From contig NZ_PVXO01000048.1 of assembly GCF_002995785.1 (NCBI RefSeq), positions 1 through 44,799 of the forward strand: DNA of 44,799 nt, in the 5' to 3' direction. Positions 1 through 10,278 of this stretch are shown here, one piece after another (position 1 is the stretch's first letter; each line of letters begins with the position of its first letter). The stretch is from Clostridium liquoris (GTDB lineage Bacteria > Bacillota > Clostridia > Clostridiales > Clostridiaceae). Under the pieces are notes generated by a model. That model searched no databases, was not told where the DNA came from, and saw nothing but the letters and a program-made list of their open reading frames with translations. The position numbers were made by a program, and so were the translations under genes.

Positions 1-205
1 TTTAAAATTGTGTGTCTAAAAGCCTTTTTGTCATACAGTAAATTAAATTCATAATGTTTTTCTATCCAAATAAGCACTTTTATTACAACCTCTAGTAATT
101 GTTAATTATTGTTTTTCGAATACACTATTATTAATTTTATTATAATACTTTATTGTATTTTTTGTAATATATTATTTAATAATTTTATATTTCTCAGTAT
201 ATAAG

Positions 206-234
206 TTGAACACCTATAGATTAGATGTTATAAT
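206..234 (+). promoter_or_regulatory. sigma-A promoter of secA
   Basis: TTGAAC at 206-211 and TATAAT at 229-234 are separated by 17 bases, a near-consensus vegetative promoter. Transcription would begin about 45 bases before the secA start. The rest of 1-205 is AT-rich and I see no gene or clear structure in it. Confidence 0.75.
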
Positions 235-284
235 CTATAAAGTATATACTATATTTTGAAATTATAATAGTGAGGATGGAAAAA

Positions 285-2798
285 ATGAAATTTTTTGAAA
301 AAATTTTTGGCACATATAGTGATAGAGAAATAAAAAGAATAATACCGATAGTAGATAAAATAGAGCTATTGGATTCAAAAATGCAGTCTTTAACTGATGA
401 ACAGCTAAGGGCTAAGACCGATGAATTCAAGGGAAGATTGACAAAAGGTGAGACTTTAGATGATATATTAGTAGAAGCTTTTGCAGTAGTTAGGGAGACT
501 TCCTTTAGAGTTATAGGACTTAAACATTTTAGAGAACAGCTTATGGGTGGTGTTATTCTTCATCAAGGAAGAATTGCAGAAATGAAAACTGGTGAAGGTA
601 AGACATTAGTAGCTACTTTGCCAGCATATCTTAATGCTCTTACTGGAAAAGGAGTTCATATAGTTACAGTTAATGACTATCTTGCTAAAAGAGATAGGGA
701 GTCTATGGGCCCAATATATGAATTTCTAGGATTAACTGTAGGGGTTATACTTCATGATCTAGAGCAGACTGAAAGACAGGAAGCTTATAATTGTGATATT
801 ACCTATGGAACTAATAGTGAATTCGGCTTTGATTATTTAAGAGATAACATGGTTATTTATAAAGAAGAAAGGGTACAAAGAGGATTAAATTTTGCTATAG
901 TAGATGAAGTTGACTCTATTTTAATAGATGAAGCAAGAACTCCTCTTATTATATCTGGCCAAGGAGAAAAATCCACAGAGTTTTATAAGGTAGCAGATTA
1001 TTTCGCTAAATCTTTGACTAAAGATGAAGATTTTACTGTAGATGAAAAGGCCAATGCAGTAATACTTACTGATAAAGGGATAAAGAATGCAGAAGCATAT
1101 TTTAAATTAGAAAATTATGCAGATCCTGAAAATATGGAAATTCAACATCATGTGGTTCAGGCATTAAAAGCTAATTATATGATGAAAATGGATAAGGACT
1201 ACATAGTAAGAGATGGCGAAGTAATGATAGTAGATGAATTTACTGGCAGAGTTATGGAAGGAAGGAGATATAGTGATGGTCTGCATCAGGCTATAGAAGC
1301 TAAAGAAGGGGTTAAAGTAGAGAGAGAATCTAAAACTTTAGCTACTATAACTTATCAGAATTACTTTAGAATGTTCAAAAAGTTATCTGGTATGACAGGT
1401 ACAGCCCAAACAGAAGAAGGGGAATTTAGAGAAATATATGGTCTTGATGTAATAGTTATCCCAACACATGAACCAGTTATAAGAATTGACCAACCAGATT
1501 TAGTTTATAAAACTGCTAAGGGAAAATTTAAGTCTGTAGTTAATGAAATAGTAGAAACTAATAAAAAGGGTCAGCCTATACTGGTAGGTACTGTAAGTAT
1601 AGAAAAATCAGAATTGCTTTCAGAAATGCTTAAAAAGAGAGGAATTCGTCATCAAGTTCTTAATGCTAAATACCATGAAAAAGAAGCTGAAATAATATCT
1701 CATGCTGGTGAATTTGGTATGGTTACAATTGCTACTAATATGGCAGGACGTGGTACTGATATTAAGCTGGGAGAAGGAGTAGTAGAGGCAGGCGGACTTA
1801 AGATAATTGGTACAGAAAGACATGAATCAAGAAGAATTGATAACCAGTTAAGAGGACGTTCTGGTCGTCAGGGAGATCCTGGTGAATCAAGGTTCTACGT
1901 ATGCTTAGAAGATGATTTAATGAGAATCTTCGGTTCTGATAAGTTAAAGGGAGTAGTTGAAAAGTTAGGCCTTGGCGATGATGAAGCTATAGAAAGTAAA
2001 ATGGTAAGTAATGCTATAGAAAATGCCCAGAAGAAAGTAGAAGGAAACAATTTTGATATAAGAAAAACATTAATACAATATGATGATGTAATAAATCAAC
2101 AAAGGGAAATAATCTATAAACAGAGATCTCAAGTTCTTGAAGGAGAAGATTTAAAAGATCAAATTCAAGAAATGATAAAGGATTTAATTTATTCAGCAGT
2201 GGATTCTCATATTTCTGGAGTAGAAGAAGAATTCGAAAATGATTTAGGAAACCTTATCAACTATTTAGAAGATATATATATTCCAAAGGATTATTTAAAG
2301 GTTGATGATTTAGCAAAGTTATCAAATGATGAAATAAAAGAAAAATTATACACAATGGCTCATAATATGTATATGGAAAAAGAAGAGAAATTTGAATCTG
2401 AACAGATGAGAGAAATTGAAAGGGTTATCCTTTTAAGAGTTGTTGATACAAAATGGATGGATCATATAGATAATATGGATCATTTAAAACAGGGTATAGG
2501 ACTTAGAGCATATAAACAACAGGATCCAGTTCAGGCTTACCAATTTGAAGGAAGCCAGATGTTTGATGAAATGATTTATAACATAAAAGTAGAAACTATA
2601 AAATACCTATTCCATGTTCAGATACAAAGAGCACCAGAGAGAGAAAGAGTAGCTAAAGAAACTACTACCAACTATGATGGTGGTAATGGCTCAACGAAAA
2701 AAGAACCTATAAGAAGAGAGAACAAAGTAGGTAGAAATGATCCTTGTCCATGTGGAAGTGGCAAGAAATACAAGAATTGCTGTGGAAGAGAAGCATAG
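285..2798 (+). CDS. secA: protein translocase subunit SecA
   Basis: The 837-residue ATPase motor drives preproteins through the SecYEG channel at the cytoplasmic membrane. The Walker A segment GEGKT begins at residue 103 and the DEVD box at residue 207. The C-terminus carries the zinc/SecB-type Cys motif, with C821, C823, C832 and C833. The ATG at 285 is preferred over the in-frame GTG at 270 because GAGG at 272-275 sits 9 bases before it and the protein then begins [12 protein letters not shown], as family members do. A strong promoter lies just upstream. prfB follows after 16 bases, an arrangement common in Firmicutes. Length and motifs are complete, so this is an intact housekeeping SecA. 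Confidence 0.98.
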   Translation: MKFFEKIFGTYSDREIKRIIPIVDKIELLDSKMQSLTDEQLRAKTDEFKGRLTKGETLDDILVEAFAVVRETSFRVIGLKHFREQLMGGVILHQGRIAEMKTGEGKTLVATLPAYLNALTGKGVHIVTVNDYLAKRDRESMGPIYEFLGLTVGVILHDLEQTERQEAYNCDITYGTNSEFGFDYLRDNMVIYKEERVQRGLNFAIVDEVDSILIDEARTPLIISGQGEKSTEFYKVADYFAKSLTKDEDFTVDEKANAVILTDKGIKNAEAYFKLENYADPENMEIQHHVVQALKANYMMKMDKDYIVRDGEVMIVDEFTGRVMEGRRYSDGLHQAIEAKEGVKVERESKTLATITYQNYFRMFKKLSGMTGTAQTEEGEFREIYGLDVIVIPTHEPVIRIDQPDLVYKTAKGKFKSVVNEIVETNKKGQPILVGTVSIEKSELLSEMLKKRGIRHQVLNAKYHEKEAEIISHAGEFGMVTIATNMAGRGTDIKLGEGVVEAGGLKIIGTERHESRRIDNQLRGRSGRQGDPGESRFYVCLEDDLMRIFGSDKLKGVVEKLGLGDDEAIESKMVSNAIENAQKKVEGNNFDIRKTLIQYDDVINQQREIIYKQRSQVLEGEDLKDQIQEMIKDLIYSAVDSHISGVEEEFENDLGNLINYLEDIYIPKDYLKVDDLAKLSNDEIKEKLYTMAHNMYMEKEEKFESEQMREIERVILLRVVDTKWMDHIDNMDHLKQGIGLRAYKQQDPVQAYQFEGSQMFDEMIYNIKVETIKYLFHVQIQRAPERERVAKETTTNYDGGNGSTKKEPIRRENKVGRNDPCPCGSGKKYKNCCGREA

Positions 2799-2814
2799 TA
2801 GGAGTTGATATAAA

Positions 2815-3919
2815 GTGTTATTGGAGTTAGAAGAGGTCTTAGGCCAGTTAAACTCAATGGGAATTACACTTAAAGAAATAGGTGATTCACTTTGACTTAG
2901 TTTCCTTAAACTATAGAATAGAGGAATTGCAAAATAAAATGCAGGAAACTAACTTTTGGAGTGATTTAAAAAAAGCTCAAGAGGTAGCCCAAGAGGAAAA
3001 ATTCTTAAAGGAAAGACTAAGTAAATATAATGATTTTTCTGGAAGAATAGAGGATGCTAAAGTTTTCATAGAGTTGATCAAGGAAGAAGAAGATAAATCT
3101 TCCTTATCGGATCTATTAAGCGAAGTAAATAATTTAAAAAACGGTATAGAATCATTTAAGGTAGAGGTATTGCTTTCAGGAGAATATGACAGAAATAATG
3201 CTATAATTACATTACATACTGGAGTTGGTGGAACAGATGCACAGGATTGGACTGAAATGTTACTAAGAATGTACACTAGATGGGCAGAAAAAAAAGGATA
3301 TAAGGTAGAAACTATGGATTTATTACCTGGAGATGAAGCTGGAATAAAAAGTGTAACTCTTAAAATAACTGGAGATTTTGCCTATGGATATCTAAAAGCT
3401 GAAAAAGGAATACATAGACTAGTAAGGATTTCTCCTTTTAATGCCAATGGGAAAAGACAAACTTCCTTTGCATCCTTAGAAGTACTGCCTGAACTTACAG
3501 AAGGTCAGGATATAGAAATTAGACCTGAGGATTTAAGAGTAGATACTTTTAGAGCTTCAGGGGCTGGAGGACAGTATGTAAATAAAACTGAATCTGCCAT
3601 TAGGATTACTCATCTGCCTACAGGAATAGTAGTGCAGTGTCAAAACGAGAGAAGCCAGCATTCTAATAGAGAAACAGCTCTTAAAATGTTAAAATCAAAA
3701 TTAGCAGAATTAAAAGAAGCTGCTCATAAGGAAAAAATAGAAGATTTAACTGGAGAATTAAAGGACATGGGCTGGGGCAGTCAAATACGTTCCTATATAT
3801 TCCATCCTTATAATCTAGTTAAAGACCATAGAACTGGGGCAGAAACAAGTAACTTAGGCGCGGTTATGGATGGAGATATAGATTTATTTATAAATGAATA
3901 TCTTAAGCAAAAGCAATAA
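2815..3919 (+). CDS. prfB: peptide chain release factor 2 (programmed +1 frameshift)
   Basis: RF2 reads UGA and UAA and releases the finished peptide. The gene needs a +1 shift. Frame 0 starts at GTG 2815 (AGGAG at 2800-2804), encodes 26 residues, and meets CTT-TGA at 2890-2895. Dropping T2893 continues in the frame that ends at 3919, giving join(2815..2892,2894..3919) and about 367 residues, the normal RF2 length. An internal SD-like AGGTGAT just before the slip site matches the classical stimulator. The stop-codon recognition tripeptide SPF is at residues 206-208 and the catalytic GGQ at 251-253, close to the positions in E. coli RF2. The in-frame UGA lets RF2 control its own synthesis. Confidence 0.95.
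2880..2896 (+). promoter_or_regulatory. RF2 autoregulatory frameshift site
   Basis: CTTTGAC at 2890-2896 is the canonical prfB slip heptanucleotide: tRNA-Leu on CTT slips onto TTT when UGA decoding is slow. AGGTGAT at 2880-2886 is complementary to the 16S 3' end and lies just upstream. The spacing is slightly longer than in E. coli prfB. Confidence 0.9.
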
Positions 3920-3929
3920 TAATATATTA

Positions 3930-3956
3930 AAAAGGTGCTAGAAATTAGCACCTTTT
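3930..3956. terminator. bidirectional terminator between prfB and the M28 peptidase gene
   Basis: An 11-bp perfect stem (3930-3940 with 3946-3956) has a 5-base loop. It has A and T runs on its two sides, so it can work for both convergent genes. It overlaps the stop codon of the minus-strand gene. Confidence 0.8.
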
Positions 3957-5285
3957 AGTTTTACAGGATAGAATAAATAAAAGTAAAATGGCTATAAAAG
4001 AGGTTATACAAAATTCCTTATAATTTAGAATTAATGGATTGTTATTATAAGCATATTTTATAATTTCCCTATTGGCTACTTTAAAGCATCTATCTATAGA
4101 TTTAGTGCTTATAAAGGAAGCTTTATCATTAGGAGTATGAATACGAGTTAAATCATTATCTATAAAAGTTATGGCTTCAATTCCCGAATTTGTAAAAGCC
4201 TCATGGTCGCTAGAGTCTTGAAATAAATAGTTAAAATATATATTCTCTTTTGAACATACTGAGCCAGCAGATTTTATTAGGGGAGAATTTATGGAATCAT
4301 TCTTACCCCCCATAATACATAAGGGAGTAGAATTATCAGTTCCTATCATATCAAAATTAAAAACTTTGCTATTTTGCAATATGGGTAGGTTTTCCTTAAC
4401 AAACTCATTGGAACCTAAGCAGCCAAATTCTTCTCCGTTAAAACCTATAAAGAGCATGTTTTTATTAGGTTTTCCTATGGATTTTAAATATTTGCTCATT
4501 TCGATTATAAAGGAAATACCAGAGGCATTGTCTAAGGCACCGGTATATACTGTATTTTTCAAATCTGTACCCAAATGATCAAAATGGGCAGAAATTATAA
4601 TAGGTGAGGAAGTTGTATCCTTTCCATCAAGTAAACCTATTACATTACTAATGGTTGTTTCTTTTATTGTATAAGGTATAAAACAGTCTACCTTATAGCC
4701 ATTGTTTATATAATTATTAATATCTTTTTTTGTAGAATTAGTTATCATTACATACATATCAGTTTTAGTTTTAGGAAAAAATGAACTTCTAAAATTTAGT
4801 TCATCCTTTTCTGGCACGAAAAATAGAAATTTACCATAGTCGGAGTCCACTGTAAAAAAGTTATTATCTGAGGATATATTATTTGATTTATCAAAAATAA
4901 TTTTGTTATTTCTAAAGTTTAACATATCTTCTTTATAATCTTTAGAATATACATATTCTTTTATTATCTCATTTTTGTTATTTATAATTCTTAGATAAGG
5001 CTTTTCTTCTGATCTTTCGGGATAAAATGTAGAAAAACTATGATAGTAACTATTATTGAAAGGCTTAAGTTTATTATCAATAAATTTATCTTTAACAAAA
5101 TTTGCGGCTTCTATATTTTCTATTGTGCCAGCTAACCTACCCTTTAATTCTTCAGAAGATAAATATTCTATATTTTTTTTTACAGAATAACTATTAAAGG
5201 GTTTTATACTTAAGAATAGGTTAAAACTAAAGTAAAAGATTATAAGAAATAACGTTATAATATAGTTAAGAAGTTTTTTAAGCAT
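3945..5285 (-). CDS. membrane-anchored M28 family zinc peptidase
   Basis: This 446-residue protein has the M28 aminopeptidase signature. Likely di-zinc ligands and catalytic residues are H234 (AHFDH), D252 (GALDNASG), E285/E286 (NGEEFG), D312 (NFDMIG) and H383 (RIHTPND). A hydrophobic segment at residues 5-26 and a second one near 420-440 (FIAILLLFILS) suggest anchoring at both ends, with the catalytic domain outside the membrane. AGGAG precedes the ATG at good distance. It stands alone, convergent with prfB and divergent from tex. Substrate is unknown; aminopeptidase activity is a family-level inference. Confidence 0.88.
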   Translation of the reverse strand: MLKKLLNYIITLFLIIFYFSFNLFLSIKPFNSYSVKKNIEYLSSEELKGRLAGTIENIEAANFVKDKFIDNKLKPFNNSYYHSFSTFYPERSEEKPYLRIINNKNEIIKEYVYSKDYKEDMLNFRNNKIIFDKSNNISSDNNFFTVDSDYGKFLFFVPEKDELNFRSSFFPKTKTDMYVMITNSTKKDINNYINNGYKVDCFIPYTIKETTISNVIGLLDGKDTTSSPIIISAHFDHLGTDLKNTVYTGALDNASGISFIIEMSKYLKSIGKPNKNMLFIGFNGEEFGCLGSNEFVKENLPILQNSKVFNFDMIGTDNSTPLCIMGGKNDSINSPLIKSAGSVCSKENIYFNYLFQDSSDHEAFTNSGIEAITFIDNDLTRIHTPNDKASFISTKSIDRCFKVANREIIKYAYNNNPLILNYKEFCITSFIAILLLFILSCKTKRC

Positions 5286-5332
5286 TGAAAATCTCCTTAT
5301 AAAATTAATATCTTCTAAAGATATATATTACA

Positions 5333-5362
5333 TTGCAAAATAGTATATAACTGGTGTAAAAT
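5333..5362 (+). promoter_or_regulatory. possible promoter of tex
   Basis: TTGCAA (5333-5338) and TAAAAT (5357-5362) with an 18-base spacer form an imperfect sigma-A promoter about 50 bases ahead of tex. Confidence 0.35.
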
Positions 5363-5412
5363 AATTTTGGCTTCAAGTTAGTTGACATAAGAATAAAAAA
5401 ATGGAGGTACAT

Positions 5413-7605
5413 ATGAAAAGCATAGAGGAAAGATTAAGTAAAGAATTGAACGTTACCATAAAACAAGTAGAAAATGTTATAGAGCTATTGGATGGAGGAA
5501 ATACAATCCCTTTCATTGCAAGATATAGAAAGGAGGTTACCGGTGGGCTAACAGATGTTATTTTAAGGCAGCTTTCAGAAAGACTTATATATTTAAGAAA
5601 TTTGGATGCAAGAAAAGAAGACGTTATAAGAATTATAGAAGAACAAGGAAAATTAACTGAAGAGTTAAAGAATAGTGTATTAAAATGTGACACATTAACG
5701 GAGGTAGAGGATTTATATAGACCTTATAAGCCAAAGAAGAGAACAAAAGCTACTATAGCCATAGGAAAGGGACTAAAGCCTTTAGCATACATAATACTTG
5801 AAGGAAACTTTAAAGGTGACATTCATGAAGAGGCAGGTAAATACATAGACGAGGAAAAAGGAGTCACTACAACAAAAGAGGCTTTAGAGGGGGCCCAAGA
5901 TATAATAAGTGAGATTATATCTGATGAGGCAGAATACAGAAAATGGATTAGATCCTTTGTAAATAAGGAAGGAGTAATACAAACCAGTGGGGAAAGCAAA
6001 GAGCCAACTCCTTACGAAATGTATTACAGCTATAGTGAAGCTGTAAAAAGCATACCCTCTCATAGAGTACTTGCCATAAATAGAGGGGAGAAAGAGAAAA
6101 TACTTTCTGTGAAAGTTTTGGCAGATAATGATAGAATAATCGATTATTTAAAGGGTAAAGTGCTAAAGGGAAATGAAATAACAGATATATATTTAGAAAA
6201 TAGTATAGGTGATTCCTTAAAAAGACTTATATACCCATCTATAGAAAGGGAGATTAGATCCCAGCTAACTGATAGAGCAGAAGAGGGAGCAATAGAAATA
6301 TTTATGGCAAATTTAAAAGCTCTTTTGATGCAATCACCAATAAAAGGAAAGGTAGTTTTGGGATATGATCCAGGGTTTAGAACTGGGTGCAAAATAGCTG
6401 TGTTAGATGATACAGGTAAGCTTTTAGATATATCTACAGTTTATGCTACTGCTCCACAAAATGATATAGAAGGATCAATTAAAAAACTTAAAGAATTAGT
6501 ATATAAATATAATGTAGATGTAATTTCATTGGGAAATGGAACAGCCAGCAGGGAATCAGAAAAGGTTATAGAAATGCTTATAAAGGAAGTAAAAGAAGAA
6601 AAAGGTAAAGAGCTTTATTATGTAATAGTGTCCGAAGCAGGCGCTTCTGTATATTCAGCTTCTGAACTGGCAGTAAAAGAATACCCAGATATTGACGTAT
6701 CTATAAGAGGCGCCATATCAATAGGAAGAAGATTACAGGACCCTCTAGCAGAACTTGTAAAAATTGATCCTAAATCTATAGGGGTAGGACAGTATCAGCA
6801 TGATATAACTCCTAAAAAGCTAGATGAATCTCTAAAGGGAGTAGTTGAAGACTGTGTTAATAACGTAGGAGTGGACTTAAATATAGCTACACCTTCATTA
6901 TTATCATATATCTCAGGTGTAAATTCTTCTATAGCACAGAATATAGTAAGTTATAGAGAAGAATTTGGGAAGTTTAAAAATAGGAAGGAACTTCTTAAAG
7001 TTAAAAGACTGGGAGCAAAGGCTTTTGAGCAGTGCGCAGGCTTCTTAAGAGTAATGGAAAGTAATGAGCCTTTAGATAATACATCGGTTCATCCAGAATC
7101 CTATGGGGGTGCAAAAAAATTATTAGATATGTTAGGCTACACAGTAGAAGATCTAAAGAATAGCAAATTAGAGGACATAGATAAAAGAGTTGAAATTTTA
7201 GGAATAAATAATTTGGCAGAAAAATTAAATATGGGCGTACCAACCTTAAAGGATATAATAAAGGAATTAAAAAAACCTGGAAGGGACCCAAGAGAAGAAT
7301 TGCCAAAGCCAATATTGAAGACAGGGGTTGTAGATATAAAGCAGCTTAAGCCAGGTATGGTACTTATGGGAACTGTAAGAAATGTAGCTGATTTTGGAGC
7401 CTTTGTAGACATAGGAGTACATCAGGATGGATTAGTACATATAAGCCAATTGGCAGACAGATTTGTAAAACATCCATTAGATGTGGTCAAAGTGGGAGAT
7501 ATAGTAAAAGTAACAGTATTAGAAATTGATGAAAAAAGAAAAAGAATAGCCTTAAGCATGAAAGAAAATGCAGAGCAAAAATCAATTAATAATTGTTTTG
7601 ACTAG
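5413..7605 (+). CDS. tex: Tex-family RNA-binding transcription accessory protein
   Basis: The 730-residue product has the Tex layout: a helical N-terminal domain with the characteristic ARYRKE..TGG segment near residue 36, a YqgF-like nuclease-fold domain starting at GYDPG (residue 317), helix-hairpin-helix elements, and a C-terminal S1 domain (about 645-716) for RNA binding. The ATG at 5413 has GGAGG at 5403-5407; the in-frame ATG at 5401 lies upstream of that SD and is unlikely to be used. Tex proteins bind nucleic acid and associate with transcription in several bacteria. The gene is monocistronic, followed by the riboflavin riboswitch. Confidence 0.93.
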   Translation: MKSIEERLSKELNVTIKQVENVIELLDGGNTIPFIARYRKEVTGGLTDVILRQLSERLIYLRNLDARKEDVIRIIEEQGKLTEELKNSVLKCDTLTEVEDLYRPYKPKKRTKATIAIGKGLKPLAYIILEGNFKGDIHEEAGKYIDEEKGVTTTKEALEGAQDIISEIISDEAEYRKWIRSFVNKEGVIQTSGESKEPTPYEMYYSYSEAVKSIPSHRVLAINRGEKEKILSVKVLADNDRIIDYLKGKVLKGNEITDIYLENSIGDSLKRLIYPSIEREIRSQLTDRAEEGAIEIFMANLKALLMQSPIKGKVVLGYDPGFRTGCKIAVLDDTGKLLDISTVYATAPQNDIEGSIKKLKELVYKYNVDVISLGNGTASRESEKVIEMLIKEVKEEKGKELYYVIVSEAGASVYSASELAVKEYPDIDVSIRGAISIGRRLQDPLAELVKIDPKSIGVGQYQHDITPKKLDESLKGVVEDCVNNVGVDLNIATPSLLSYISGVNSSIAQNIVSYREEFGKFKNRKELLKVKRLGAKAFEQCAGFLRVMESNEPLDNTSVHPESYGGAKKLLDMLGYTVEDLKNSKLEDIDKRVEILGINNLAEKLNMGVPTLKDIIKELKKPGRDPREELPKPILKTGVVDIKQLKPGMVLMGTVRNVADFGAFVDIGVHQDGLVHISQLADRFVKHPLDVVKVGDIVKVTVLEIDEKRKRIALSMKENAEQKSINNCFD

Positions 7606-7608
7606 CTA

Positions 7609-7637
7609 TTGAATTTTAAGTAAAACTATCATATAAT
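7609..7637 (+). promoter_or_regulatory. promoter of the FMN riboswitch / ribU unit
   Basis: TTGAAT (7609-7614) and TATAAT (7632-7637) are 17 bases apart and lie immediately before the riboswitch. Confidence 0.7.
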
Positions 7638-7673
7638 AATTTTGTAATATAAATTAAATATTATTATAAAATA

Positions 7674-7784
7674 ATATCTTCAGGGCGGGGCGAAATTCCC
7701 CACCGGCGGTATAGCCCGCGAGCCGAAAGGCATGATTCGGTATAATTCCGAAGCCGACAGTAGAGTCTGGATAAAAGAAGGTAT
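7674..7784 (+). ncRNA. FMN (RFN) riboswitch aptamer
   Basis: The conserved RFN core is present: GGGCGGGGCGAAATTCCCC, then CCGGCGGT, GAGCC, GAAGCCGACAGT and GTCTGGAT. P1 pairs 7674-7681 with 7777-7784. The 5' segment TCAGGGCG (7680-7687) is perfectly complementary to CGCCCTGA (7805-7812), the left arm of the downstream terminator. Without FMN these would pair as an antiterminator; with FMN the aptamer holds the first strand and the terminator forms. This predicts repression of ribU by FMN. Confidence 0.96.
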
Positions 7785-7805
7785 AATAAACAAGATGTTT
7801 ATTGC

Positions 7806-7835
7806 GCCCTGACAATATTTTGTCAGGGCTTTTTT
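7806..7835 (+). terminator. FMN-controlled intrinsic terminator
   Basis: A 10-bp perfect GC-containing stem (7806-7815 with 7820-7829), a 4-base loop and six T residues lie between the aptamer and ribU. Confidence 0.93.
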
Positions 7836-7879
7836 ATACCTTAGCCTTAAGAATATATATGGATGGAGGAGTAAAATAA

Positions 7880-8500
7880 ATGAAAAATAGGAGATTAAGT
7901 AAATTAATTAAGGTATCATTGCTAAGTGTTATGGGATTTTTATTAATGTACATTGAATTACCTCTACCGCTATTTCCAGATTTTTTAAAAATAGATGTTA
8001 GTGATTTACCAGCTTTACTTGGAGCTTTTGCATTAGGACCTGTAGAAGGAGTAATAATTGAATTAATGAAAAATATACTTAAAGGATTATTTGGCACTCA
8101 AACAGCTTTTGTAGGAGAAACTGCAAATTTTTTAGTAGGATCCGTAATGGTATTTACAGCAGGACTTATATATAGAAAGAACAAGAGTAGGAAATCAGCA
8201 ATAGCAGGATTAACAATTGGTACTGTGATTATGTCTGTAGTTGCAGCAATAGGTAATTTATATATATTCTTACCTTTATATGAAAAAGTACTTCATATAC
8301 CATTAGTTGCTTTCGTTGAAATGGCTCAGAAAATTAATCCTGCAATTACAAATATAAATACTTATATAATATGGGCTATTATACCATTTAACCTTATAAA
8401 GGGTGTGTTTGTATCCGCAATAACAGTGGCTGTTTATAAGAGTGTGTCACCAATACTCCATAAAGAAAATATTAAAAAGAAATTAGTAAATAATAATTAG
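7880..8500 (+). CDS. ribU: riboflavin ECF transporter S component RibU
   Basis: This 206-residue integral membrane protein has about six hydrophobic segments. The loop region with DVSDLPALLGAFALGP followed by GLFGT and GETANFLVG is typical of RibU. S components bind riboflavin and work with a shared EcfA/A'/T module encoded elsewhere. The FMN riboswitch directly upstream supports the substrate. GGAGGAG precedes the ATG. It is a single-gene unit closed by a long hairpin. Confidence 0.94.
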   Translation: MKNRRLSKLIKVSLLSVMGFLLMYIELPLPLFPDFLKIDVSDLPALLGAFALGPVEGVIIELMKNILKGLFGTQTAFVGETANFLVGSVMVFTAGLIYRKNKSRKSAIAGLTIGTVIMSVVAAIGNLYIFLPLYEKVLHIPLVAFVEMAQKINPAITNINTYIIWAIIPFNLIKGVFVSAITVAVYKSVSPILHKENIKKKLVNNN

Positions 8501-8540
8501 GACTTATTTTGTGTATAAACTGATAAAGTTTAATTAAATT

Positions 8541-8586
8541 ATAATACTAAAGCAAACTGCATTTATGTAGTTTGCTTTAGTATTAT
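8541..8586 (+). terminator. long hairpin terminator after ribU
   Basis: The perfect 18-bp inverted repeat (8541-8558 with 8569-8586) closes further toward the loop with a G-T wobble and a C-G pair. The downstream T run is short and interrupted. Confidence 0.7.
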
Positions 8587-8622
8587 AAACTTTTATTCGA
8601 TAACTAAATAAGAGGTGATTTT

Positions 8623-10248
8623 ATGTCAGGGATAGGTAACATAAATAATATTTATAACCCTGATTCGAAAAGAATTACAAATAGATTATCTTTTCAGCTA
8701 GGAGAAACATTTTTAGCTAGTATAATAACTTTGGATGAAGTAAATGAAGAAGTGCTGCTTAGATTAATGGACGGATGGCAATTTCCTGCTAAGTTAAAAA
8801 ATCATCTGGATTTTCCTCCATCAGGGCTTATTAAATTTCAAGTGGATGGATTTGAGGATGGAAAGCTTAATTTAACTATTATTAATGATAAAAATTCTCA
8901 GGAAAAATTACAACAAGATTCTATAGAAAATATATTGAAAAATGAGAATATAGTAGTAGATAAAGATGAGTATTCTCTTTTAGAAAACATGGTTAAACAT
9001 AACATACCACTTACCAAGGGAAATATATCAGAAGTAAAAACTTTAATAAATTTTATAAATAAAACTTCTAATCAGCCTTCAGAAGAAGAGACTTTTATAA
9101 AGAAATATGCAGAAAGCAGGGGAATAAATTTAAACTCTCCACAGGGGGAAAAGACAGAGAAAATCTTAAAAGGATTTTTTTCTCAATTAAAAGAACTAGA
9201 TCAGGATAGTATTTTAACTTTATTAGAAAATAATGTGGATTTAACTGAGGATAATATAAAAAGTTTTAATAAGGTTTTTAAAGAATCCATGTCTATATAT
9301 AAAAGTTTAGAGAAAATAAAAAATTTTGTAGAGGAAAATAAACAATTACCTATGAAAGAGAATTCCATAGAAAAACCTTATGAAAAAACCATTGAAGCTT
9401 CTAAAAACTTTACAAAGGGAAATATAGATGAAGGGGAAAAGGTCCCTATTGAAATCGGCAAAGGATCCCTAGAAAATTTATTAAAAGAAAAGCCTATAGA
9501 AAGCCATATAGATAAGATAATAGACAATAAAGAAAAGCTAAATATAAAGAATATTGAACAAACTAAACAGGGTGTAGAAAACAAATTAGAAGGCAAAAAT
9601 ATTTTTGCAAAGGATGTTAATATAGAAAATAAAAAAATTAAAACTGATAATTTGTTACCCAAAAAAGCGATATTTTTTGAAGACAACATTGAAAATCTAT
9701 CCGATAAAGTAAAAGTGGAAATAAATAATAAAATAGAAGAAATGAAAAATACTATTAAAACTTTATTAAAAGGAAAAGATAATACTGACAGTGAAGTATA
9801 TGATAAAACAGTTCGGTTGGTAAAACAGGACATGAACAATTTTAAAATATTTAATACCATATCCAATGAATATTATTACATGGACATACCGATGAAAGTG
9901 AATGAAGGGGAATATCAGTGTAAATTAATAATAAAGGATGAAAGGGAAAAAGGAAAGAAGATAGATAGTAAAAATGTTAAAATTGCAACTTCAGTAAAAA
10001 CGGTGAATATGGGTGTAGTAGATGCTTTTATTTCCGTAAATAATAGGAATATGAATGTAGATATAAAGTGTGGTAGGAATTGGATAAAGGTTTTAGATAG
10101 TGGAAAAGATAGAGTATTGAATGCATTAAGCAATACAGGTTATAATGTATATATTAAGGTAGAAGAAAAAAAGGAAGAATTAAATTTAATTAGCTGCAGA
10201 GAATTTTTTGATGATAAAAATATAGGTGCTATTAATGTAAGAGTGTAA
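8623..10248 (+). CDS. FliK-like protein (hook-length control C-terminal domain)
   Basis: This 541-residue protein has an ordered N-terminal ~95 residues, a long Lys/Glu/Asn-rich middle likely to be disordered, and a C-terminal ~120 residues (from about YYYMDIPMKV) whose hydrophobic pattern and GYNVYIKVE ending resemble the FliK C-terminal domain. The next gene encodes an FlhB C-terminal-domain homologue, FliK's known partner in type III export switching, which strengthens the call. The pair resembles ylqG-ylqH of B. subtilis, also outside the main flagellar operon. No signal peptide or membrane segment is visible. The function of such orphan pairs is not established. Confidence 0.65.
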   Translation: MSGIGNINNIYNPDSKRITNRLSFQLGETFLASIITLDEVNEEVLLRLMDGWQFPAKLKNHLDFPPSGLIKFQVDGFEDGKLNLTIINDKNSQEKLQQDSIENILKNENIVVDKDEYSLLENMVKHNIPLTKGNISEVKTLINFINKTSNQPSEEETFIKKYAESRGINLNSPQGEKTEKILKGFFSQLKELDQDSILTLLENNVDLTEDNIKSFNKVFKESMSIYKSLEKIKNFVEENKQLPMKENSIEKPYEKTIEASKNFTKGNIDEGEKVPIEIGKGSLENLLKEKPIESHIDKIIDNKEKLNIKNIEQTKQGVENKLEGKNIFAKDVNIENKKIKTDNLLPKKAIFFEDNIENLSDKVKVEINNKIEEMKNTIKTLLKGKDNTDSEVYDKTVRLVKQDMNNFKIFNTISNEYYYMDIPMKVNEGEYQCKLIIKDEREKGKKIDSKNVKIATSVKTVNMGVVDAFISVNNRNMNVDIKCGRNWIKVLDSGKDRVLNALSNTGYNVYIKVEEKKEELNLISCREFFDDKNIGAINVRV

Positions 10249-10278
10249 TGGTGTTCTTTAAATCTTGGAGGAATCTTT

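Noticed and set aside
2882-3919. prfB as a plain 345-residue gene starting at GTG 2882
   Set aside because: This misses the conserved N-terminus; the CTTTGAC slip site and the upstream 26-codon frame show the true start at 2815.
7680-7812. The 7680-7687/7805-7812 complement as the riboswitch P1 stem, which would imply an ON switch
   Set aside because: P1 is the conserved TATCTTC/GAAGGTA pair at 7675-7681 and 7777-7783; the outer complement is better explained as the antiterminator.
9378-9866. 162-codon open frame on the minus strand inside the FliK-like gene
   Set aside because: It lies fully within a well-supported gene; its Ser/Phe/Leu-rich product mirrors the Lys/Glu/Asn-rich real protein.
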